DNA of 64,000 nucleotides, taken from Mesorhizobium sp. DCY119. Lineage in GTDB: Bacteria > Pseudomonadota > Alphaproteobacteria > Rhizobiales > Rhizobiaceae. Below the pieces are notes generated by a model. The model worked only from the letters and a program-made list of their open reading frames with translations, was not told the origin of the DNA and searched no databases. The DNA is taken from assembly GCF_003590645.1 (NCBI RefSeq), contig NZ_CP031834.1, positions 2,852,501 to 2,916,500 of the forward strand, read 5' to 3'. The translations under genes and the position numbers were made by a program. Shown piece by piece: positions 17,488 through 28,394 of this stretch; position 1 is the stretch's first letter; every line of letters begins with the position of its first letter.

Positions 17488-19311
17488 ATGTGCGGAATTG
17501 TTGGGATCGTCGGCCGGACATCGGTAGCGCCGCTTATCGTCGACGCATTGAAGCGGCTTGAATATCGCGGCTATGACTCGGCGGGCGTAGCGACCGTCGA
17601 AGGCGGCCAGCTTGGCCGCCGCCGCGCCGAAGGAAAGCTCGTCAATCTCGAGCAGAGGCTCAAGGCGGAGCCGCTCGACGGCAATATCGGCATTGGTCAT
17701 ACGCGCTGGGCCACCCACGGCGTGCCGAACGAGACCAACGCGCATCCGCATTTCTCAAATGGTGTCGCCGTCGTCCACAATGGCATCATCGAGAATTTTG
17801 CCGAATTGCGGAACGAGCTGAAGGCTGACGGCTACGAATTCGTTTCCCAGACGGACACCGAAGTCGTGGCGCATCTCGTCTCGCGCGAACTGGCGCGGGG
17901 CGCTGATTCCGTCAAAGCCGCCCATAACGCGCTGAAGCGCCTTGAAGGCGCATTCGCGCTGGCGATCATGTTCCAGGGCGACGACAACCTGATCGTCGGC
18001 GCTCGCAACGGCCCGCCGCTGGCGGTCGGACATGGCGAGGGCGAGATGTATCTCGGCTCCGACGCCATCGCGCTCGCTCCCTTCACCAATTCGATCACCT
18101 ATCTCGAGGATGGCGACTGGGCGGTCGTGCGCCGCAACGAGGTCGGTATCTTCGACATGGACGGCAATGCGGTCGAGCGTCGGCGGCAGCAGTCGCTCAG
18201 CACGAGCTTCATGGTCGACAAGGGCAACCGCCGCCATTTCATGGAAAAGGAAATCCATGAGCAGCCGGAAGTCATTTCGCACACGCTGGCGCATTACGTC
18301 GATTTCACCGACGGCATTTCGAAGCCGATGGATCTGCCGTTCGATTTCGCAAAGCTCGACCGCCTGGCGATTTCGGCTTGCGGCACGGCCTATCTCAGTG
18401 GGCTGATCGGCAAATACTGGTTCGAGCGTATCGCCCGCCTGCCGGTCGATATCGATGTCGCATCGGAATTCCGCTACCGCGAAATGCCGATCTCGAAGAA
18501 CAGCGCCGCCTTCTTCATCTCGCAGTCGGGTGAAACCGCCGACACGCTGGCCTCGCTGCGCTACTGCCGCAAGGCCGGCATTCCCATCGGGGCCATCGTC
18601 AATGTCCGCGAATCCACCATCGCGCGCGAATCCGACGTGATCTTGCCGACCCTTGCCGGACCTGAAATCGGCGTTGCCTCGACGAAGGCATTTACATGCC
18701 AGCTTTCGGTTCTTGCATCGCTTGCCGTGCGTGCAGGCGTAGCGCGCGGGACGATCTCGCGCGAGCAGGAAAAGACGCTGGTGCGCGAACTGTCCGAAGC
18801 GCCGCGTTTCGCCAACCATGTGCTCAAGCTCGAGGAGCAGATCGAAAAGATCGCGCGGGAACTTTCGCGCTACAAGCATGTGCTCTATCTCGGCCGCGAC
18901 ACCAACTATCCGCTCGCCATGGAAGGCGCGCTGAAGCTCAAGGAAATTTCCTACATTCACGCCGAGGGCTACGCCGCCGGCGAGTTGAAGCACGGGCCGA
19001 TCGCGCTGATAGACGAGAACATGCCGGTCATCGTCATCGCCCCGCATGACCGCATTTTCGAGAAAACCGTGTCGAACATGCAGGAAGTCGCTGCACGCGG
19101 CGGCAAGATCATCCTGATCACCGACCAGAAGGGCGCCGATCAGGCCGCGATGAAGACGATGGAAACGATCATTCTGCCCGATATGCCGGAGATCATCACG
19201 CCGATCGTCTATGCGTTGCCAATCCAGATGCTCGCCTACTACACGGCTGTCTTCATGGGCACGGATGTCGATCAGCCGCGCAATCTGGCAAAGTCGGTTA
19301 CCGTCGAATAA
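17488..19311 (+). CDS. glmS: Glutamine-fructose-6-phosphate aminotransferase (isomerizing)
   Basis: GlmS converts fructose-6-phosphate and glutamine to glucosamine-6-phosphate, the entry step to amino-sugar synthesis. The 607-residue length is standard. The chain begins MCGIVGIVG, exposing the catalytic Cys after Met removal. The glutaminase domain has GIGHTRWATHG near residue 73 and VVHNGIIEN near 95. Two SIS sugar-isomerase domains follow (SACGTAYLSGL, SQSGETADTL, and STKAFTCQ), with the terminal PRNLAKSVTVE. AGGGGC precedes ATG 17488. Next to glmU, as expected for one pathway. Confidence 0.97.
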   Translation: MCGIVGIVGRTSVAPLIVDALKRLEYRGYDSAGVATVEGGQLGRRRAEGKLVNLEQRLKAEPLDGNIGIGHTRWATHGVPNETNAHPHFSNGVAVVHNGIIENFAELRNELKADGYEFVSQTDTEVVAHLVSRELARGADSVKAAHNALKRLEGAFALAIMFQGDDNLIVGARNGPPLAVGHGEGEMYLGSDAIALAPFTNSITYLEDGDWAVVRRNEVGIFDMDGNAVERRRQQSLSTSFMVDKGNRRHFMEKEIHEQPEVISHTLAHYVDFTDGISKPMDLPFDFAKLDRLAISACGTAYLSGLIGKYWFERIARLPVDIDVASEFRYREMPISKNSAAFFISQSGETADTLASLRYCRKAGIPIGAIVNVRESTIARESDVILPTLAGPEIGVASTKAFTCQLSVLASLAVRAGVARGTISREQEKTLVRELSEAPRFANHVLKLEEQIEKIARELSRYKHVLYLGRDTNYPLAMEGALKLKEISYIHAEGYAAGELKHGPIALIDENMPVIVIAPHDRIFEKTVSNMQEVAARGGKIILITDQKGADQAAMKTMETIILPDMPEIITPIVYALPIQMLAYYTAVFMGTDVDQPRNLAKSVTVE

Positions 19312-19454
19312 CGAAAACGCCGCTTCCGGTTGGCGATGTCGATCTTGGCATCTGCAGCATCACTGCTGCTGACAAAACCGTGTCCGGCAAATCGTAAAAA
19401 CGATTCCCACCACTCGGGGTGATGGTCTAAGACTATCGAGGGGGCGCTGCGGGT

Positions 19455-20225
19455 ATGCGGCGCGACGCTGTCTCAGCTGAAAATCGGAAGCGCTGCATGG
19501 GTCGTCTGCGAAACTATTTCCTCACCGGCTTCATCGTGACGGCGCCGCTGGCGATCACGGCCTATCTGGCATGGTCGTTCGTTGGCTGGGTCGATTCCTG
19601 GGTAAAGCCCTACATTCCGTATCGCTACAATCCCGATCACTATCTGCCGTTCGCCGTGCCGGGCTTCGGGCTCATCGTGGCACTGCTGCTGATTACCCTT
19701 GTCGGGTTCCTGACCGCGAATTTCATCGGCCGTTCGATCGTGTCGCTGGGCGAGCGGGTTCTGGGTCGGATGCCGCTTATCCGTAGTATTTACAGTAGCT
19801 TGAAGCAGATTTTTGAGACGGTTCTTTCGAACAAGAACGAGATGTTCCGCACCGTTGGAATGGTCGAGTACCCCCGCAAGGACGTGTGGTCGATCGTCTT
19901 CGTCGCCGGCGAGAAACGCACCGAGATCAATGACAAGCTCGACCAGAATGACGACCCGCTGATTGCCGTCTTCATGCCATGCACGCCCAATCCTACGACC
20001 GGGTTCCTGATGTATGTGCCAAAATCCCAGGTTATCGTCCTCGACATGAGCATCGAGGACGGGGCAAAGCTCATCGTTTCCGCGGGACTGGTGACGCCCG
20101 ACATGAGCAAGAAAATGGTCAAGATTAAAGGCAAGAAGGTCGTATCGATAGCCAATCCGACCCTTGAGGAAGTCGCTCAGCCAGCTCTCAACAGCCGCAC
20201 CGCCTCGTCGCGCCCGAACAAATAG
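19455..20225 (+). CDS. DUF502 family membrane protein
   Basis: A 256-residue conserved membrane protein. Two hydrophobic segments, at about residues 18-40 and 72-95, are followed by a soluble domain with the family stretches LIRSIYSSLKQIFETVL, VMPCTPNP-like FMPCTPNPTTGF, and a late KMVKIKGKKVVS. The function of DUF502 is not known. A shorter start at 19497 (MGRLRNYFLTG) matches the family N-terminus better than 19455. The gene is convergent with recG, and their 3' ends overlap by 49 bp. The gene order beside glmS and recG is, from memory, conserved in Rhizobiales. Confidence 0.85.
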   Translation: MRRDAVSAENRKRCMGRLRNYFLTGFIVTAPLAITAYLAWSFVGWVDSWVKPYIPYRYNPDHYLPFAVPGFGLIVALLLITLVGFLTANFIGRSIVSLGERVLGRMPLIRSIYSSLKQIFETVLSNKNEMFRTVGMVEYPRKDVWSIVFVAGEKRTEINDKLDQNDDPLIAVFMPCTPNPTTGFLMYVPKSQVIVLDMSIEDGAKLIVSAGLVTPDMSKKMVKIKGKKVVSIANPTLEEVAQPALNSRTASSRPNK

Positions 20226-22285
20226 AGCAGCATCCGTATCGCCTGGCCGCGTGGCGATTTGAGGTCCGGATCGCGCGTCAGCAGCAGGCGGGCGTCATCG
20301 CGGGCGATTTCCAGCAGATCGGCATGCGTCTCGATGCGCGCCACCTGAAAGCCCGGCGTGCCGGACTGGCGCGTGCCCAGCAGCTCGCCTTCGCCGCGCA
20401 GTTTCAGATCCTCTTCCGATATGCGGAAGCCGTCCTCCGTCTCGCGCATGACCGAAAGGCGGCGTTTTGCGGTTTCGCCGAGCGGGTCCTTGTAGAGCAG
20501 CACGCAGGTCGAAGCCTTGGCGCCGCGCCCGACACGCCCGCGCAACTGGTGAAGCTGGGCGAGGCCAAAGCGCTCGGCATGTTCGATGACGATGATCGTC
20601 GCATCCGGCACGTCGACGCCGACCTCGATTACCGTGGTGGCGATCAGGATGCGCGTCTCGCCCTCCTTGAAGGCGCGCATCGCCTCATCCTTTTCCGCGC
20701 CCTTCATGCGGCCATGGACGAGGCCGATCGCATCACCGAAAACCGGCTTCAGCGAGGCAAAGCGATCTTCCGCCGACATTAGTTTGATCTCTTCGGATTC
20801 TTCCACAAGTGGGCAGATCCAATAGACTTTCTGGCCGTCGGCTACCGCATCGCGCATGCGGCCGACCAGTTCGTCGAGCCGTTCCAGCGGCAGCGTAACG
20901 GTGCGTATCGGCTGGCGGCCGGCCGGTTTTTCGGTCAAGCGTGAGACATCCATGTCACCGAAGGCGGACAGAACCAGCGTGCGCGGTATCGGCGTTGCCG
21001 TCATTACCAGCATGTCGGGCGCATCGCCCTTGGCGGTGATTGCCAGCCGCTGGTGCACGCCAAAGCGGTGCTGTTCGTCGACCACGACCAGCGCAAGATC
21101 GCGGAACTGCACGGTTTCCTGGAACAGCGCATGGGTGCCGACGACGAGATTGATCGCGCCGTTTTCCAGTCCGGCGAGGATTTCTGCGCGCTCGCGACCC
21201 TTTTCTCTCCCCGTGAGCACGGCAACGCGCAGGCCCATCTTTTCGACCAGCGGCGCGATGGTGGCAAAATGCTGGCGCGCGAGGATTTCCGTCGGTGCCA
21301 TCAGGGCGGCCTGTCCGCCGGCCTCGACGGCGCGCGCCATGGCAAGCAGCGCCACTACCGTCTTGCCGGAGCCGACATCGCCCTGCAGCAGGCGCAACAT
21401 GCGCTCGGGTTTTTGCAGGTCGGCATCGATCTCGGCCAGCGCCTGCGTCTGCGATTGCGTCAGCGCATAGGGCAGGGCGTTTCGCAACGCCGCGATCAGC
21501 CGGCCGTCGCCCGCAAGGGGCCGGCCGGAAAGCCGCCGCACCGTCGCGCGCACCAGCGCCAGCGAAATCTGCCCTGCCAGGAACTCGTCATAGGCGAGCC
21601 GGCGCCAGGCTGCGCTGTCTGGCAGGACATCGATTGGATCGGCGGGGTTGTGGATGCGGCTCAACGCCTCGCCAAAGGCGGGAAAGCTTTGCCGGCGCAT
21701 GACATCCGGGTCGAGCCATTCGGGTAGCGCCGGCACCCGCTCAAGCGCCTGGCCAATGGCGCGGCGCAGCACTTTTCCCGACAGTCCGGCCGTTAGCGGG
21801 TAGACCGGCTCGACCAGCGGCAGGCTTTCGGTATCGCCGGCGCGTGCGATATGGTCGGGATGGACCATGCTCGGCCGGCCGTTGAACCATTCCATGCGGC
21901 CGCTGACGACGACATCCTCGCCGACCGGCATCGCCTTTTCGAGCCAGCCGGTGTTGGCATGGAAGAATGTCAGCGCGATCTCGCCGGTGTCGTCGAAGGC
22001 GTAGACCCTATACGGCACGGATTTGTGGCCGCGTGGCGGCGGCTGGTGCCGGTCGATGCGCACTTCCAGCGTCACGATCGCGCCGGAGGGCGCCAAAGCG
22101 ATTCCGGGTCGGTTGCGCCGGTCGATCACCGAATGCGGCAGCGTGAAGATCAGGTCACCGGCGCGGGCATCGCGATCCGAAATATCGGCGGGCACGACCT
22201 TCTTGATCAGTTCGGCAACCTTCGGCCCAACACCGGCAAGCGACGTGATGGAAACGAAGAGCGGGTCGAGACTATTGGGACGCAC
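20177..22285 (-). CDS. recG: ATP-dependent DNA helicase RecG
   Basis: RecG reverses stalled replication forks and processes Holliday junctions. The 702-residue length fits. The N-terminal wedge (OB) domain includes the helix-hairpin-helix-like TSLAGVGPKVAEL at 13-25. The helicase core has Walker A LLQGDVGSGKTVVALLAM near 305, the DEQH box VVVDEQHRFGVHQRL, and TATPIPRTL. The C-terminal half has ATTVIEVGVDVPDA and QLRGRVGRG. It starts with GTG at 22285. It is divergent from sdhE, 171 bp away, and overlaps the DUF502 gene end. Confidence 0.96.
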   Translation of the reverse strand: MRPNSLDPLFVSITSLAGVGPKVAELIKKVVPADISDRDARAGDLIFTLPHSVIDRRNRPGIALAPSGAIVTLEVRIDRHQPPPRGHKSVPYRVYAFDDTGEIALTFFHANTGWLEKAMPVGEDVVVSGRMEWFNGRPSMVHPDHIARAGDTESLPLVEPVYPLTAGLSGKVLRRAIGQALERVPALPEWLDPDVMRRQSFPAFGEALSRIHNPADPIDVLPDSAAWRRLAYDEFLAGQISLALVRATVRRLSGRPLAGDGRLIAALRNALPYALTQSQTQALAEIDADLQKPERMLRLLQGDVGSGKTVVALLAMARAVEAGGQAALMAPTEILARQHFATIAPLVEKMGLRVAVLTGREKGRERAEILAGLENGAINLVVGTHALFQETVQFRDLALVVVDEQHRFGVHQRLAITAKGDAPDMLVMTATPIPRTLVLSAFGDMDVSRLTEKPAGRQPIRTVTLPLERLDELVGRMRDAVADGQKVYWICPLVEESEEIKLMSAEDRFASLKPVFGDAIGLVHGRMKGAEKDEAMRAFKEGETRILIATTVIEVGVDVPDATIIVIEHAERFGLAQLHQLRGRVGRGAKASTCVLLYKDPLGETAKRRLSVMRETEDGFRISEEDLKLRGEGELLGTRQSGTPGFQVARIETHADLLEIARDDARLLLTRDPDLKSPRGQAIRMLLYLFGRDEAVRLLRAG

Positions 22286-22456
22286 GGCTTTAGGCTCCCG
22301 ACGATTGGGAGGGTTGGAGCGCAGGTCCGGAACGGGCGAAATTTGTCAGCATGATTTCCACCAGCCGACTCTTAGGCACTGCGAGAGCGGTTGCAAGGCT
22401 GACAGGCAGCGTCATCCACGCTATATGCGCCGCTCGGCAATCAGGAATGCGAAACA

Positions 22457-22744
22457 ATGACAGGCATGACGCGATCAAGTGACGGGCTCGATGCGCGCCG
22501 GCGCAAGCTTCTGTTCCGTTCGTGGCATCGCGGCATGCGCGAGATGGACCTGATTCTCGGCGCTTTCGCCGATACCACCATCCATGCCTTGTCCGATTCC
22601 GAACTCGACGCATATGACGCGGTGCTGGAACTGCAGGACGCCGACCTGTTGTCTTGGATCACCGGCGAGCAGACCATTCCGCCGGAACACGACACGGCGA
22701 TGTTTCGCAAGATACTGGCATCGCGCCAGGCCATGAGTTTCTGA
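22457..22744 (+). CDS. sdhE: Succinate dehydrogenase assembly factor SdhE (flavinator)
   Basis: A small 95-residue cytoplasmic protein of the SdhE/Sdh5 (DUF339) family, which promotes covalent FAD attachment to the flavoprotein subunit of succinate dehydrogenase. The family motif RGMREMD spans residues 25-31, preceded by RRRKLLFRSWH and followed by a helical domain ending in LLSWITGEQ. ATG 22457 and 22466 are both possible. The stop is 2 bases from the mfd start, so the two are cotranscribed. SDH genes are not in the window. Confidence 0.93.
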   Translation: MTGMTRSSDGLDARRRKLLFRSWHRGMREMDLILGAFADTTIHALSDSELDAYDAVLELQDADLLSWITGEQTIPPEHDTAMFRKILASRQAMSF

Positions 22745-22746
22745 GA

Positions 22747-26244
<3,498 letters not shown>

Positions 26245-26307
26245 GCGTTTGGCAGGCTTTGTGAGAGCTGCTTGTCAACGCGGAAGGTTGGCGGTGGCCG
26301 CGAAGTT

Positions 26308-26404
26308 CGTCATCCCGGAAACCGGAGCGAAGCGCAGGTTATCCGGGACCCATTGGCCGCAGTATCGGCAGGCACGGCCCGGTCCTGATGTTGGCGCGCG
26401 TTCG
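26308..26404 (+). repeat. REP-like repeat, copy A1
   Basis: A segment of about 97 bp beginning CGTCATCCCGGAAACCGGAG and ending near GCGCGCGTTCGGC. It recurs with about 85-90% identity by eye at 26544-26638, and its core recurs inverted at 26432-26487. GC-rich, without coding support. Confidence 0.75.
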
Positions 26405-26431
26405 GCACCGCTGAAGCTCCTTTCCATTCCG

Positions 26432-26487
26432 GCATGGGTCCCGGGTCTCCGCATTCGCTTCGCTCATGCTGCGCCCGGGATGACGAA
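26432..26487 (-). repeat. REP-like repeat, inverted partial copy
   Basis: Read on the minus strand, this begins CGTCATCCCGGGCGCAGC, passes AGCGAAGCG and ends GGGACCCATGCC, matching the core of the A copies. It lies between two forward copies, a forward-inverted-forward layout like bacterial interspersed mosaic elements. Confidence 0.65.
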
Positions 26488-26543
26488 GAGAGGACAGCAC
26501 TTCTAACGTCAACCTTGGCGATTGGCGGCGCCAACCATGAAGT

Positions 26544-26638
26544 CGTCATCCCGGAAACCGTAGCGAAGCGGAGGTTATCCGGGACCCATTCCGAGCATCG
26601 GCAGGCACGGTCCCGTCCTGATATTGACGCGCGTTCAG
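26544..26638 (+). repeat. REP-like repeat, copy A2
   Basis: The second forward copy, beginning CGTCATCCCGGAAACCGTAG and ending ATTGACGCGCGTTCAG. The spacing from copy A1 is 236 bp start to start. Confidence 0.75.
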
Positions 26639-26710
26639 CTGGCGACTTGCACGAGAGTTCTGCAAAGCAACCCTTCTCTCCAACACAAGTGATTTGAGCC
26701 TAGCATTCCA

Positions 26711-26775
26711 TGACATCCGTCATTCTCGACCTCGTGAGCGAGCGTTAGCGAGCGGAGAGTGTCGGGAATCCATGC
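26711..26775 (+). repeat. Diverged REP-like element
   Basis: GTCATTCTCGACCTCGTGAG followed by tandem GCGAGCG units and then GTCGGGAATCCATGCC. It keeps the layout of the A copies (GTCAT start, AGCGAAGCG-like middle, GGGAxCCAT end) but with many changes. Confidence 0.5.
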
Positions 26776-26869
26776 CGGAACATCGATGAAGCCGCTGCGG
26801 TGCAGAACTGCCGAAGCTGAAGCTCGCGAACTGGGGGAAAGATTCACCGCAAATCTCCACCCAACCCAT

Positions 26870-27290
26870 TGTTTCCATTCACATCACACATTTTTTCACC
26901 CCCAATCTTTCCACACCCCAAGACACCGCCGGCATAATCCCTCCATCGCTCTTGCGGGACCGGGTTCTGGAACCGGGATCGGGGAGAGCGGCGGTGACCT
27001 CCCGCCCTGGTGTGGTAGCCAGGAACCCGAGGGCCCGACACAGGCCGGCGTCCTGCGGCCGCATGCCCTGGCTGGAAGCTGCAGGTGAAAACCTGTGGCG
27101 GAAGGACCAAGGGCAGATCGCGCAGGATGCGGAGAACCCGCGGCGTCTTGTCCATGGAATGTACATGGAGCGGGCGTTGTGACCGGCCAACTTCGGGACA
27201 GACACCGAGACGGGCGGTCGAAAGATCGCAGAAAAATACAAAAGATGAGCGAGATTTCGGCCGCCCGTCTTTCCCGGCTCTTTGACAATG
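26870..27290. other. Non-coding segment with several hairpins (candidate structured RNA)
   Basis: No frame here has family-like protein content, and several frames on both strands stay open, as often happens by chance at high GC. Clear stems are present: CAGGT-GAAA-ACCTG near 27085, CCATG-GAATGTA-CATGG near 27153, an imperfect CCGGGTTC-TG-GAACCGGG near 26962, and a 15-bp stem at 27209-27269. The density of stems suggests an RNA gene or a structured repeat. I do not recognise it as RNase P RNA, tmRNA, 6S or SRP RNA. Strand and ends are not determined. Confidence 0.3.
27209..27269. repeat. 15-bp stem with 31-base loop
   Basis: GACGGGCGGTCGAAA (27209-27223) pairs with TTTCGGCCGCCCGTC (27255-27269), 14 of 15 as Watson-Crick and one G-T. 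A short TTTCCC follows on the plus strand. It might end a transcript coming from the left, or be the core of the structured element. Confidence 0.55.
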
Positions 27291-27322
27291 GCCAGATGCG
27301 AAAGCAGGCGTGGCGATGAACA

Positions 27323-27372
27323 GGTGCGTCCTTCGAGGCTCGCTAACGCTCGCACCTCAGGATGAGGGAGGG
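27323..27372 (+). repeat. REP-like repeat, left member of an inverted pair
   Basis: GGTGCGTCCTTCGAGGCTCG followed by AACGCTCGCACCTCAGGATGAGGGAGG. Its reverse complement, with an 11-13 base insertion, is at 27534-27593. Part of it (CTCAGGATGAGGGAGGG) also recurs directly at 27413 with few changes. Confidence 0.7.
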
Positions 27373-27412
27373 TGTGCCGGCAGAAGTCCTTTTCATGAAG
27401 GGTAGGAACGTC

Positions 27413-27441
27413 TCAGGATCAGGGAGGGTGGGCCGGTAGAG
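27413..27441 (+). repeat. Partial direct copy of the REP-like unit
   Basis: CTCAGGATCAGGGAGGGTG continues into GGCCGGTAGA, and matches 27356-27384 with 3 differences in 29 bases. This suggests a local duplication. Confidence 0.55.
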
Positions 27442-27533
27442 GCGATCCATTCTGAAATGTGCTCGCATCTCAGGAAGAGGACCGCAGTGCGCCATCCCCC
27501 ATCCTTGAAGTGTCAAAGATCGCAAGGCGCCAA

Positions 27534-27593
27534 CCTCCCTCATCCTGAGGTGCGATCCTGAGCTTGTCGAAGGGGAGCCTCGAAGGACGCACC
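27534..27593 (-). repeat. REP-like repeat, right member of an inverted pair
   Basis: CCTCCCTCATCCTGAGGTGC and onward to CGAAGGACGCACC mirrors the unit at 27323-27372. This wording (CATCCTGAGG, CTCGAAGGACG) is, from memory, a common intergenic repeat in Mesorhizobium-like genomes. Confidence 0.7.
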
Positions 27594-27604
27594 GGAGTGC
27601 ACCC

Positions 27605-27681
27605 GGGGACAGTTTACGTGTCTGCCCCGGAAAGGCGCGGCGGTTGCGATCTCGCGCAAGGGGCAAAAAGTAAACTGTCCC
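27605..27681. repeat. Small inverted-repeat element touching the oxidoreductase gene end
   Basis: GGGACAGTTTAC (27606-27617) and GTAAACTGTCCC (27670-27681) are perfect 12-bp inverted arms around 52 bases, also containing GTCTGCCCCGG and CAAGGGGCAAAAA. The right arm ends 6 bases from the stop of the oxidoreductase gene on the minus strand, so the element could act as its terminator. Such a compact form resembles a miniature repeat rather than an insertion sequence. Confidence 0.6.
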
Positions 27682-27687
27682 GGCGCC

Positions 27688-28374
27688 TCAGCCGGCCGCC
27701 GTCTCCAGCTCCCCGCGCGCCTTGGCACCAGCGATCTGGCGGATGGCGTCGGCCAGGGTGTCGCTCTCCTGCGCACCCATGACAGCGTATTTGCCCTCGA
27801 GCAGGAAGCACGGCACGCCGGTGATGCCCATGCGCGACGCGGTGGCGGCCTCGTTGGCAACCGCGTCGCGGTCGGTGTCGGTGGCAAGCATTGCTTCAAC
27901 CACCGGCGCATCCATGCCTGCCTCACGCGCGGCTTCGGTCAGAACGGCGTGGTCGCCGATGTTCTGGCCCTCTTCGAAATAGAGCTGGAACAGCCGCCGT
28001 GCGAGCTTGTTCTGCACTTCCGGGCCGGCAGCCGAGGCCCAGCGCATGACGCGGTGAGCGTCGATGGTGTTGGGAGAGACCTTGATGGCGTCGAAATCGA
28101 AGTCGATGCCTTCGGCAGCCCCCAGCGGTTCGATATTGGCGTGGATCTGGCGCAGCCGTTCCTCGCTGCCGAACTTCGCCAGCATGTATTGCTTGCGGTC
28201 CTTGCCTTCGAGCGGAATGGTCGGGTCGAGCTGGAACGGCCGCCAGCGTATCTGCACATCGACTTCGGGCACGGCGGCAACGGCCTTGTCGAGCCGCTTC
28301 TGACCTATGAAACACCAGGGGCAGACGGCGTCGGAGACGACATCGATGGTGATGGATTGCTTTTCGTCGCTCAT
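27688..28374 (-). CDS. DsbA family oxidoreductase (FrnE/HCCA-isomerase-like)
   Basis: A 228-residue thioredoxin-fold protein with the redox motif CPWC at residues 18-21 in DAVCPWCFIGQKRL, the cis-Pro loop TGVPCFLL, and the helical insertion RVMRWASAAGPEVQNKL. These features match the FrnE-type DsbA branch (cytoplasmic, no signal peptide) rather than periplasmic DsbA. Likely substrates are disulfides or polyketide-type compounds, unknown here. ATG 28374 has a strong AAGGAGG site, which fixes the start over 28413. The start lies 21 bp after the YejA-like gene stop. Confidence 0.88.
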   Translation of the reverse strand: MSDEKQSITIDVVSDAVCPWCFIGQKRLDKAVAAVPEVDVQIRWRPFQLDPTIPLEGKDRKQYMLAKFGSEERLRQIHANIEPLGAAEGIDFDFDAIKVSPNTIDAHRVMRWASAAGPEVQNKLARRLFQLYFEEGQNIGDHAVLTEAAREAGMDAPVVEAMLATDTDRDAVANEAATASRMGITGVPCFLLEGKYAVMGAQESDTLADAIRQIAGAKARGELETAAG

Positions 28375-28394
28375 CGGGAAATCCTCCTTTGCCG

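Noticed and set aside
17755-19047. A 430-codon minus-strand frame opposite glmS
   Set aside because: GlmS motifs are intact on the plus strand; the other frame has low-complexity, Arg-rich composition.
26870-27290. RNase P RNA, tmRNA, 6S or cobalamin riboswitch after mfd
   Set aside because: The conserved core sequences of these RNAs that I know, such as GAGGAAAGTCC of RNase P, are not present on either strand.
26879-27355. Open frames of 100-158 codons on the minus strand, and one of 109 on plus, after mfd
   Set aside because: Several frames on both strands are open at once with Arg/Pro/Ser-rich content and no ribosome site, as expected for non-coding GC-rich DNA. A structured RNA or repeat fits better.
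26308-27681. CRISPR array
   Set aside because: The repeats are of unequal length, in both orientations and irregularly spaced, with no cas genes.
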